Shown here: piece by piece, positions 1 to 6,785 of the stretch
Position numbering within the stretch: the first letter of the stretch is position 1
Layout: every line of letters begins with the position of its first letter
NCBI GenBank assembly: GCA_037384885.1
Contig: JARRNO010000008.1
Location: 1-20,078 of the forward strand
DNA: 20,078 nucleotides
Reading direction: 5' to 3'
Source: JARRNO01 sp037384885
GTDB lineage: Bacteria; Acidobacteriota; UBA4820; DSQY01
Made by a program: the position numbers and the translations under genes
Notes under the pieces: generated by a model
Database searches by the model: none
Seen by the model: the letters and a program-made list of their open reading frames with translations, nothing else
Told to the model about the DNA's origin: nothing

Positions 1-894
1 CACATAGACCCCGGGCCAGTACAGGGATCCCGTCGCGGTGGCGTATCCCCACGAGAACGCATAGTAGAGGGCGAATCCGTAGATGAGGGCCCGCGCCAGG
101 CGCCCACGTTCTTTTCGGGGCGCTTCCATCAGAGATTGGGTGGCCATGGCGGCGAGCCACAGCACGCCGAGCCATAGGAGCGTCTGCGCGTAAATGGCGA
201 TCAGGGTGCCGTTGAGGGCGAGGAGGGTTCGCACCCTGCCCAGGTGGGGCCATTTGAAAGCGACCAGGCCGCCGACAAGAATGAGAGCGACAGCGAAGCG
301 TCTTCCTTTCACCCGCGCAAAAAAGGCCGCGGACACCAGGCCCCAGAGCAGCGGAGGGAACCAGACCATCTTGGCGGGGTTGAGCAGCGCGGCGGGAGCG
401 TACCCGTGCACGCCGTCCCACAGCGCTTTGTAGCTGACCGAATCACCGAGACCGGCCAGGAACGGCACGATGTAGACAGCGGAGAATCCCGCCAGGATGA
501 GACCGTACAGAGCCGTTCGCGCCGCGGCGCTTTTCCAGGTCCCGCCCCGCCAGGAGGTGAAGCCCGCCAGGGCGAAGGCCGTGACAGCGCTGAGAATCAG
601 GGCTTCTTCGGGATGCCCGCAATAAAGCATCAGGCCGCAGGCCGCCGCCGGAGCTGCGGTCCGGATCCAGCGCCCCCGGGCGGCCCACCACGCCGCAAGC
701 AGAGCCCATCCCCCGGAAATCCCCGCGTTTTCGAGGTACCGGTAGGGCATATAGACCCTCCCTTGTCCGATCACGGGGTAGAAGTAGACCATCCAGTAAC
801 CGAGGAGGATAAACACCGCAGCCCAGCGGGCGGCCTTCCGGCGCCAGGCGCCGGGCCTGTCATGGCTGCCGACCTGGGATGGCTGACCTGACAT
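1..894 (-). CDS. Polytopic membrane protein, YfhO-like (partial, runs off left edge)
   Basis: I translated this frame directly on the minus strand: it is open for 298 codons from ATG 894 to the window edge, so the C-terminus is missing. AGGAG lies about 6 nt before the ATG. The product is very hydrophobic, with membrane segments near residues 24-44, 62-71, 84-112, 127-147, 180-193, 199-213, 228-252 and 268-285, and short basic loops between them. A GHPEE motif at residues 93-97, followed by a hydrophobic helix, recalls the GHPQ motif of YfhO-like integral membrane proteins, which are linked to glycosylation of cell-wall polymers. YfhO proteins usually have more membrane segments before that motif, so the assignment is tentative. 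The frame stays open upstream past 1026, where another ATG (1024-1026) lies, but no ribosome-binding site precedes it. It diverges from the S9 peptidase gene. That it encodes a membrane protein is secure; the function is not. Confidence 0.72.
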   Translation of the reverse strand, partial: MSGQPSQVGSHDRPGAWRRKAARWAAVFILLGYWMVYFYPVIGQGRVYMPYRYLENAGISGGWALLAAWWAARGRWIRTAAPAAACGLMLYCGHPEEALILSAVTAFALAGFTSWRGGTWKSAAARTALYGLILAGFSAVYIVPFLAGLGDSVSYKALWDGVHGYAPAALLNPAKMVWFPPLLWGLVSAAFFARVKGRRFAVALILVGGLVAFKWPHLGRVRTLLALNGTLIAIYAQTLLWLGVLWLAAMATQSLMEAPRKERGRLARALIYGFALYYAFSWGYATATGSLYWPGVYV

Positions 895-988
895 GGGAAC
901 TCCTGCTGTGATGTCCACGCAGAGCGATCCGCCTTCTGCTGCCTGATGGATCCATGGTCTCACTCCAGGGCGGGCCAGGGCAAACGGC

Positions 989-1010
989 GTCCCCCGAAAT
1001 GGGGGGTGAC
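989..1010. repeat. C/G-tract hairpin between divergent genes
   Basis: CCCCC at 991-995 and GGGGGG at 1001-1006 are separated by GAAAT, and flanking GT and AC bases extend the pairing with a small bulge. It lies about 90 nt from each of the two divergent start codons. No T-run follows on either strand, so a terminator is unlikely. A regulatory hairpin or chance are both possible. Confidence 0.3.
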
Positions 1011-1097
1011 GACGCAGGTGCTGCATCACGTAGCAGGCGAATGTGCTAGGCTCTAAAGTGTCGATGGGCAGATCAAAGCTTGATGAGGAGAGGTGAA

Positions 1098-3101
1098 ATG
1101 CGACGAACGATCTTGTGCGTGCTGGGTCTTCTGATCCTTGGCGCCGCGGTTCTCCAGGCGGCCGAAGCCAGGCACCCCGTGACGGCGGAAGAACTGGTGC
1201 GGATGACGCGACTGCAGGATGTGGCCATGTCTCCCAACGGCCGGATGGTGCTCTACACCGCCGGGCGCACTCAGTTTCCCAAGTCGGACAAGTACGTGTC
1301 CCATATCTACATGGTTCCTGCACAGGGCGGCGCACCGAGGCAGATGACCGCCGGGAAAAAGGGCGAATTTGCGCCGGCGTGGGCGCCGGACGGCAAGTCG
1401 TTTGCCTTCCTTTCCCGGCGCAACGGCTCCATGCAGATTTTCGTCATCCCTGTGGACGGAGGCGAAGGCCGGCAGATCGGAGATTTGAAGATTTCCCTCG
1501 AATCCCGTCTCAAGTGGGCGCCCGACGGTAAGAGCATTGCCTTCCTGGCCGTGCCCGAACCCACGCCGGAAGAGAAAGCCGAAGAAAAGCGGACCGGCGG
1601 CGTGGAAATCGTCGAAGCACCCAGGGATATGGCCCAGTTGTTCGTCATGTCCTACCCGGAAGGCAAGGTGCGCCAGGTAACGCCCGGCGAATACAATGTT
1701 TCCGAATTTTCCTGGTCGCCGGACGGCCGGCGCTTTGCGTTGATGACGGCCAGGAGCCAGCTTCTCTACGACAACATGACCGAACCGTCCGTGCGCGTCA
1801 TCGATACCCGGGGCAAGACCCTCGCCGTTCTGTCAAAGAAGCCGGGGCCGGCCCAGGGTGCGCCGGTTTTTTCTCCCGACGGGACGAAGGTGGCTTGGCG
1901 CTACGCCACAAAGGGCCTGAGCGATATGAACGGCGTCGCCGTGGCCTCCGCAGACGGCGGCTCCCTCAAAGACGCCGCGGCGAGAGTGGACTACCATTTC
2001 TTCAAGATCGCCTGGATGCCGGACGGCAAGAGCCTCATGGCCTTGACCATGGAGGGGACGCGGGCTTGTTTCAGACGGCTCGATACCGCTACTGGCAAGG
2101 CGCCCCTTGTGTTCGCGCCGGCTGGCGTCTCCTACAACTTCAGCCTGGACAAGGCGGGTGACCGAATGGCCTTTTCCTTCACCGATCCGAGCTCGCCCAT
2201 GAATCCGTGGACGGTCAAGACGGACGGGTCCGGGGCCCGGCGGCTCGCCGACCTCAACCCCCAGGTGAAAAACTGGCTGCTTCCGAAACTGAAGAAATTC
2301 CACTACGAATCCGCCCCCGGCGTGCAGATCGAAGCCCTCTATGCGCCGGCGGTGGCGAAGGCGGAGCCGGGAACCGCGCCGCTCATGGTCATGCCTCACG
2401 GCGGGCCCGACTGGATGGACCAGGAATCCTTCAGCGGCCTGGTGGCCTACATGACCGGCCACGGCTACAGTGTCCTGCGGGTGAATTTCCGCGGCAGCCT
2501 CTCCTACGGCATGAAATTCTACGAAGCCAACCGCGGCAAGGAAGGCTTCGTGGACTACGACGACATCATGGCCGGCGTGGACTACTGCGTGAAGCACAAG
2601 CTCGCCGAGCCGGCCAAGCTGGTCATCGGCGGCTGGTCCTACGGCGGCTGCATGACGGAGTGGGCCATCTGCCGGACCCACCGTTTCAAGGCCGCCGTTG
2701 TGGGCGCCGGGGTGTCGGACTACATCTCCAACTACGCCGAATCGGACATCAACCACGGCCTGGCCGGCGAATGGGAGTTTCTGGGCAACCCGTACGACAA
2801 CCCCGAAAACTACATGAAGGACTCATCCATCTTCCACATCCGGGCCGTGCAGACGCCCGTGCTCATTCTCCACGGCAAGGACGACACCCGCGTGCCCTAC
2901 TCACAGGGCCTGGAACTGTACCGCGCCCTGAAGACCACCGGCAAACAGGTGGAGATGGTCGCCTATCCAGGTGAAAACCACGGCTTTCGCAAGCCCGAGC
3001 ATCAGATCGACCGCATGAAACGCTGGCTGGCTTATTACGACAAGATCCTGGGCATCGAGCGCAAGACCGGCAAGAAGGAAGGCGCGGCCGGGAAAAAATG
3101 A
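1098..3101 (+). CDS. Secreted S9-family prolyl oligopeptidase / acylaminoacyl-type peptidase
   Basis: This 667-residue serine peptidase begins with a signal peptide (basic MRR, hydrophobic core, cleavage near residues 22-25), so it is probably exported. Residues of about 30-410 form a beta-propeller: SPDG/APDG-type strands recur (SPNGR, APDGK, SPDGR, MPDGK), as in PD40/WD40-like repeats. The alpha/beta hydrolase domain follows. It has an HGGP oxyanion motif from residue 434, nucleophile Ser514 in GGWSYGG, Asp596 in HGKDDTRVP and His628 in ENHGF, so the catalytic triad is complete. S9 enzymes of this architecture cleave short peptides, often after proline or from blocked N-termini. I chose ATG 1098 because AGGAGAGG sits directly upstream and the signal peptide then starts cleanly. 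TTG 1080 and ATG 1083 would place the ribosome-binding site inside the protein. The gene is followed by a spacer and a membrane-protein gene on the same strand. Confidence 0.95.
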   Translation: MRRTILCVLGLLILGAAVLQAAEARHPVTAEELVRMTRLQDVAMSPNGRMVLYTAGRTQFPKSDKYVSHIYMVPAQGGAPRQMTAGKKGEFAPAWAPDGKSFAFLSRRNGSMQIFVIPVDGGEGRQIGDLKISLESRLKWAPDGKSIAFLAVPEPTPEEKAEEKRTGGVEIVEAPRDMAQLFVMSYPEGKVRQVTPGEYNVSEFSWSPDGRRFALMTARSQLLYDNMTEPSVRVIDTRGKTLAVLSKKPGPAQGAPVFSPDGTKVAWRYATKGLSDMNGVAVASADGGSLKDAAARVDYHFFKIAWMPDGKSLMALTMEGTRACFRRLDTATGKAPLVFAPAGVSYNFSLDKAGDRMAFSFTDPSSPMNPWTVKTDGSGARRLADLNPQVKNWLLPKLKKFHYESAPGVQIEALYAPAVAKAEPGTAPLMVMPHGGPDWMDQESFSGLVAYMTGHGYSVLRVNFRGSLSYGMKFYEANRGKEGFVDYDDIMAGVDYCVKHKLAEPAKLVIGGWSYGGCMTEWAICRTHRFKAAVVGAGVSDYISNYAESDINHGLAGEWEFLGNPYDNPENYMKDSSIFHIRAVQTPVLILHGKDDTRVPYSQGLELYRALKTTGKQVEMVAYPGENHGFRKPEHQIDRMKRWLAYYDKILGIERKTGKKEGAAGKK

Positions 3102-3160
3102 AGATGCGGAAGTGAAGCGCAAAGAGTAAAGAGTGAGGTGTGAGGCCGGCACCCGCACGC
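3102..3160. repeat. Purine-rich degenerate short repeat in spacer
   Basis: Just after the peptidase stop, the spacer contains partially repeated G/A-rich heptamer-like units (AAGAGTA, AAGAGTG, AGGTGTG) around 3116-3144. Such strings often occur in intergenic spacers of GC-rich bacteria. There is no hairpin with a T-run, so it is not an obvious intrinsic terminator. Function unknown. Confidence 0.3.
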
Positions 3161-3221
3161 GGGCAGTGAGTTGGGGCCGCTTGAAGGGCCCTTGGTCGGA
3201 GATGCTGAGATATACGTGGGT

Positions 3222-3971
3222 ATGACGGGCGTGAGAAGGAGGATGCCCTTGGCGGCGGGACTAATCATCCTGGGAATTGCCCTCGCCCAAATTGCGGGTT
3301 TCTTCGTGGGTCTACTCGCCCGGAATCCTTTCGGGGGACTCATGTGGGTGGCCTTCGCCACGTCGTTTTATCTGGTCCTTCTGATTGTTCATGGGAAAGA
3401 GTGGTTCTCCCTGCGTGACTGGATCGGATTCAAGGAAGGCCGTCCCGGCGTCCATGTCATCCTGGCCGCCGGAGTTTTGCTTCTGTTCGCAGCTCTCCTG
3501 GGGCTTGAAATCCACTTTCTTTCGAGTCTTTACGACATGAGCCTCGGATTGGGGGCCGCTGGCGGGGGACCTTTTGCCTGGGTTTTGCGCGCGCTCTCTG
3601 ATTTTTTCAACAATGCCCCCCTGGAAGGTGCCGCTGTGATGCTGTACGCCGTCGTTCCAGCCGGGACGGCCGCGGTCTGGTATGCGGCTTATACGCGCCG
3701 GGATCGTGAGAGAAGTAAACGGGAAATCGCCGCCGCCCGGTGGTGTCTCCTGCTCATTTTGCTGGTTCTGAGCAGCATGGGAGTGATGGTCATCAGCCTG
3801 CTGGCACTGGTGCTTGTACTGCTCCTTTGGGTATGGATTCCTGCGGCGGTCAAAAAGGGGTGGGGGACGGCCGGGATCCTCCCAGTCCTGATCGTTTATC
3901 ATGTCCTGTTGGTTCTTCCGATTCTCGTAGTCATCGGTGAAGAATTGGGGGCGATCGCCAAGCTGAAGTAA
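3222..3971 (+). CDS. Multi-pass membrane protein of unknown function
   Basis: This product of about 249 residues is not recognised as a named family. It has roughly seven hydrophobic helices: an N-terminal segment after the basic RRR cluster, a second around the MWVAFATSFY region, a third in the HVILAAG region, one near AVMLYAVVP, a long double-length stretch after RWCLLLI, and a C-terminal one ending near VVIGEE. A charged cytoplasmic-looking loop (TRRDRERSKRE) separates the first four from the rest. The start is uncertain: ATG 3222 has no clear ribosome-binding site, ATG 3243 has AGGAGG directly abutting it, and TTG 3171 is also in frame. Whatever the start, the N-terminal helix begins after residue 3243. 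It could be cotranscribed with the preceding peptidase gene, but the spacing is over 100 nt. No catalytic motif is visible. Confidence 0.75.
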   Translation: MTGVRRRMPLAAGLIILGIALAQIAGFFVGLLARNPFGGLMWVAFATSFYLVLLIVHGKEWFSLRDWIGFKEGRPGVHVILAAGVLLLFAALLGLEIHFLSSLYDMSLGLGAAGGGPFAWVLRALSDFFNNAPLEGAAVMLYAVVPAGTAAVWYAAYTRRDRERSKREIAAARWCLLLILLVLSSMGVMVISLLALVLVLLLWVWIPAAVKKGWGTAGILPVLIVYHVLLVLPILVVIGEELGAIAKLK

Positions 3972-4036
3972 CCGGCGCTTTGGGCCCGGATGCAGACTAC
4001 ACATGGCCGCTGACGGCCGGCAAGGCGGGAAGAGTG

Positions 4037-4627
4037 ATGCCGGTAAGGATTGCACTACTCAGGGGAATCAACGTAGGTGGAAAAAACCGCCTGCCGATGA
4101 AGGATCTAAAACGCCTGCTCGAAAGCCTGGGTGCAGGCCGCGTCCAGACTTACATACAAAGCGGCAACGCAGTCTTCCAGGTCCCCTCCGGCAGGATCCC
4201 AGGGTTCGCCGGAGCGGTCAGCACGGCCGTCGCGGAAGAATTCGGGTTTGAACCCGGTGTGGTCCTTCTCGACCCGGAAGATCTGGAGAAAGCGGTTGCG
4301 GGAAACCCCTTTCCGCGCGCCGCTTGTGAACCGATGACGCTCCACCTGTTTTTCCTTGGGGAGCGCCCCGCCGCGCCCGATCTCGTGAAACTCGAAGGTC
4401 TTGCAGCGGAGAGTGAACGCTTCCGTCTCGTTGGGCGCATTTTCTACTTGCACGCGCCGGATGGGATCGGCCGCTCCAGGTTGGCCTCCGGCGTTGAGAA
4501 AGCGCTCGGGGTTGCGGCAACCGCGCGAAACTGGCGAACGGTTCTCAAATTGCTGGAATTATCCGGGGAGGTCCGCCCGTTCGGGGGTAAAAACATTGGG
4601 ACTCGGGAGGATCCGGTCGCCCGGTGA
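4037..4627 (+). CDS. DUF1697 family protein
   Basis: This cytoplasmic protein of 196 residues matches DUF1697. It starts with the family signature ALLRGINVGGKN, then MKDLKRLLESLG and TYIQSGNAVF within the first 50 residues, and ends with a NWRTVLKLLEL helix typical of the C-terminal half. The length fits the usual 170-190 residues plus a short tail. No biochemical function is established for this widespread family, and I infer none. ATG 4037 was preferred over an in-frame TTG at 3980 because the conserved domain begins immediately after it and GGGAAGAG precedes it weakly. The last ~15 residues, rich in G and K, go beyond the family core. It lies 65 nt after the preceding membrane-protein gene. 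Confidence 0.9.
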   Translation: MPVRIALLRGINVGGKNRLPMKDLKRLLESLGAGRVQTYIQSGNAVFQVPSGRIPGFAGAVSTAVAEEFGFEPGVVLLDPEDLEKAVAGNPFPRAACEPMTLHLFFLGERPAAPDLVKLEGLAAESERFRLVGRIFYLHAPDGIGRSRLASGVEKALGVAATARNWRTVLKLLELSGEVRPFGGKNIGTREDPVAR

Positions 4628-4746
4628 ACGCCGTTGCGCCGAGCCGCGATTCTCTTTCAACGGCTGGAGGTTCAGGGGAGAAGAGCGGGAAATGGACCGG
4701 CGGCTTCAAATGCCGGGAGGGAAACCGGGGGGCCTCGCGAGTCCGC

Positions 4747-4783
4747 CGCCCGGCATAAAGGTCCGGGCGCTTCTGTTATTTCT
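4747..4783 (+). terminator. Putative intrinsic terminator
   Basis: A perfect 7-bp inverted repeat (CGCCCGG at 4747-4753, CCGGGCG at 4763-4769) with a 9-nt loop is followed by a T-rich but interrupted tail, CTTCTGTTATTTCT. It lies about 120 nt after the DUF1697 stop and 35 nt before the next start codon. It could instead be a hairpin in the leader of the next gene. Confidence 0.42.
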
Positions 4784-4803
4784 GCTAAGCGCAGGAGGTG
4801 CAG

Positions 4804-5274
4804 ATGGGGAAGCGCATTGTACTCCAACTGATGACGTTCCTTTTCGCGGCGGGTGTATTCGGTCTTGCAATGCAAGCGGCCGGCACATCGGTGACCGAGA
4901 CCACCCGGGATTTCACGGTGACGCTGAAAGTGCTTCCTCCCGAATCCTTCAGCGGCCCGAAAGCGGAAATGGTTCACGATGGTGGGGCCAAGCCCCTCTT
5001 TCTCAAGGGAAAGCATCCACCGAACCATCATCTGGTTGTGTTCGTCAAAAAAGACGGCAAGCCTGTCGAGAAGGCCAAGGTTCAAATTAAATACAGGCCG
5101 GCCGATGATGCGAAAGCGGCCTGGGTCGAAGTCCCGGTGGTGAAGATGCACGTCGCCGGCAAGGGCGCGTCCACGACGCACTTCGGCAACAACGTGAACA
5201 TTCCCTATGGATTCTACGAGGTGGATATCGTCATCAACGGCGGGCCGCCGGCGGTCTTCAAGCTCACGATCTGA
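4804..5274 (+). CDS. Small exported protein, P19/YtkA-like beta-sandwich (tentative)
   Basis: This 156-residue protein has a signal peptide (MGKR, hydrophobic core, cleavage near AAGTS at 25-29). GCAGGAGGTGCAG immediately before ATG 4804 fixes the start; GTG 4798 would lie within the ribosome-binding site. The mature part looks all-beta. NHHLVVFVKKDGKPV (74-88) followed by VQIKY, then KMHVAGK (114-120), THFGNNV (125-131) and GFYEVDIVING (136-146), follows the strand order of periplasmic P19-type iron/copper-binding proteins, which have a Met and several His ligands and an HYG-N-V motif near the C-terminus. His75/76, Met115 and His126 are therefore candidate metal ligands. This is an inference from motif order, not a family match. 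An alternative is a generic Ig-like YtkA/FixH-type domain. It has no obvious partner permease nearby. Confidence 0.8.
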   Translation: MGKRIVLQLMTFLFAAGVFGLAMQAAGTSVTETTRDFTVTLKVLPPESFSGPKAEMVHDGGAKPLFLKGKHPPNHHLVVFVKKDGKPVEKAKVQIKYRPADDAKAAWVEVPVVKMHVAGKGASTTHFGNNVNIPYGFYEVDIVINGGPPAVFKLTI

Positions 5275-5314
5275 CGGGCCGTCACCTCTACCCTTTCCCG
5301 TCTCCCCTCTACCT

Positions 5315-5329
5315 GGCCGCGCAGCGGCC
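5315..5329. repeat. Perfect inverted repeat overlapping promoter region
   Basis: GGCCGC (5315-5320), a GCA loop and GCGGCC (5324-5329) form a perfect 6-bp hairpin or palindrome. It ends 3 nt before the extended -10 element and covers the spacer or -35 zone. It could be the terminator of the preceding small gene (without a T-run) or an operator for the following operon. Confidence 0.4.
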
Positions 5330-5332
5330 TCA

Positions 5333-5341
5333 TGCTATAAT
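5333..5341 (+). promoter_or_regulatory. Extended -10 promoter of the DUF58-transglutaminase-MoxR operon
   Basis: TGCTATAAT is a perfect extended -10 element (TG, one base, TATAAT at 5336-5341). No good -35 is visible, as is common for extended -10 promoters. Transcription would start near 5348, leaving a leader of about 125 nt before the DUF58 start. The match is unusual in this GC-rich sequence and lies at the expected place. Confidence 0.55.
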
Positions 5342-5474
5342 CCAACCCAAGCAATGGCAGGCAGTGGTCATACTTGGAGGGGACAAGCCCGCCGCCGACG
5401 GGAAGGCCGTTTTGTCCCCCTTGCGATCCGGTTGTCTCTGACCGATCATGTGGAAAGACGGGAGAAGCCGCGGC

Positions 5475-6785
5475 ATGGGCCAGACGAACCGAAAAGCAGC
5501 GCATCGACTCCTCCGGCGCTTGGCGGCGTTGAGCCGGAGAGTGCGCGACCTGTTTCCGCTGACCGCCTCGGGTTTTCTCCTGCTCGCTGTCGCCGCCGCG
5601 ACGCTCTGGTTCGTCGGCGTCGGCATGCTGGACCTGATCCTCCTCACGGCCGCCACGCTGGTCATCCTGCTCACCCTGCTTCTTGGAGTCGCCACCCCGC
5701 TGGCCGCTCTGCTTGTCCACCACCGCGTGCGTGAGGCCGCCGGCTCCCCGGCGGAGCTTCAGTGCGGCACATGGGCGCCCACGGGCTTTTCCGCCCGGGC
5801 TCCGCGGTGGCTGCCCTTTCTTTCCCTCCGGGCGGCATGGGTCGATCCGCCGGGTGTGGAGTCGGAGCTTCAAGGGGGGAAGGGCGTCGAGCGCGTCCGC
5901 CCCGCCCGGCGCGGCAAGCCGCGGACCGTGAACCGCCGCTTTACGCTGGAAGACGTGCTGGGTTTGACGGCTGTTTCCTGGACGGAAGGGGTCCGGGGAA
6001 GTCTGCGAATTCTGCCGGCCCGCGCCCCCATGAACCGGCCCGCCGCCATCCAGGGGATGGTGTCGGGAGAGGACCTTCCCGATCCCTACGGACGTCCGCT
6101 GGGGGACCGGGTGGATATGCGGAAATACGGCCACGGCGATTCTCCCAGGATGATCCTCTGGAAGACCTACGCCCGTTCCCGCAAACTCTTTGTGCGCATC
6201 CCGGAACGGGCGGTGGAGACGGCCCCCAAGGTCTGCGCCTATCTCGCTGTATCGCCGCACGATGAGCCGTCCGCCTCGCTGGCCCGTACCGTCCTTGAAC
6301 GGGATCTTCTCGGGCCGGAATGGCGGTTCGGTGCGGACGGCGCCGAAGACGCCGGGGATCTTCCGTCCGCCCTCGAGGCCCTGGCCCTGTCCGGATCCAG
6401 GCCGGAGGGCGCCCCTTCCGGCTTCCGGGACTTCCTGGCGCGTGCCGCCCGCGACGGCTATGGCGCCTGCCTGCTCTTTTTGCCTTACCGGGAGGGTGGA
6501 TGGATGGATGCCGTGTGCGCCGCCCTGCCCGATTCTCCGCTTCGGATCCGCGCCGTCGTAGCCGTCCCAGGATGGCGGCGTGAGGGACCGGCGCCTCTCT
6601 GGCGGAGGCTGTTGGCAAAGTCCGCCCCGTCCATGGGCGCCTCGGCGGCGGAAGTACAACGCATCGTGCGCGGCCTCGCCGTTCCCAACCTCCAATTCGC
6701 TCTGGCGGATGTGGTGTCGGGCGATATCCTGGCCGATCCTGAGGGCTATCTCGCTCGTCTGGCCGCGGCCTCGGAGGCGGCATGA
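5475..6785 (+). CDS. DUF58 domain protein, membrane-anchored
   Basis: The product has two hydrophobic segments near the N-terminus (roughly residues 28-50 and 52-82), then a beta-rich region, then the DUF58 core. The core signature RKYGHGDSPRMILWKTYAR, followed by a KLFVR strand (about residues 216-240), matches the family pattern Y-x-x-GD-x-R-x-I-x-WK-x-xAR. DUF58 proteins typically work beside MoxR ATPases. In many members a von Willebrand A-like region with a D-x-S-x-S metal site follows; here the equivalent strand reads AYLAVSPHDEPSAS and lacks that pattern. ATG 5475 was chosen because GGAG lies 10 nt upstream; ATG 5448 is in frame and possible. The stop overlaps the next start as ATGA, implying translational coupling. 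The family is confident; the exact start is less so. Confidence 0.88.
   Translation: MGQTNRKAAHRLLRRLAALSRRVRDLFPLTASGFLLLAVAAATLWFVGVGMLDLILLTAATLVILLTLLLGVATPLAALLVHHRVREAAGSPAELQCGTWAPTGFSARAPRWLPFLSLRAAWVDPPGVESELQGGKGVERVRPARRGKPRTVNRRFTLEDVLGLTAVSWTEGVRGSLRILPARAPMNRPAAIQGMVSGEDLPDPYGRPLGDRVDMRKYGHGDSPRMILWKTYARSRKLFVRIPERAVETAPKVCAYLAVSPHDEPSASLARTVLERDLLGPEWRFGADGAEDAGDLPSALEALALSGSRPEGAPSGFRDFLARAARDGYGACLLFLPYREGGWMDAVCAALPDSPLRIRAVVAVPGWRREGPAPLWRRLLAKSAPSMGASAAEVQRIVRGLAVPNLQFALADVVSGDILADPEGYLARLAAASEAA

Noticed and set aside
443..709. Minus-strand 88-codon frame
   Set aside because: Out-of-frame shadow of the larger membrane-protein frame that is open from 894 to the left edge.
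5214..6695. Minus-strand open frame of 493 codons opposite the DUF58 gene
   Set aside because: Low-complexity Arg/Gly/Pro-rich translation without family motifs; the opposite strand encodes a recognisable DUF58 protein. GC-rich third positions keep the antisense frame open.
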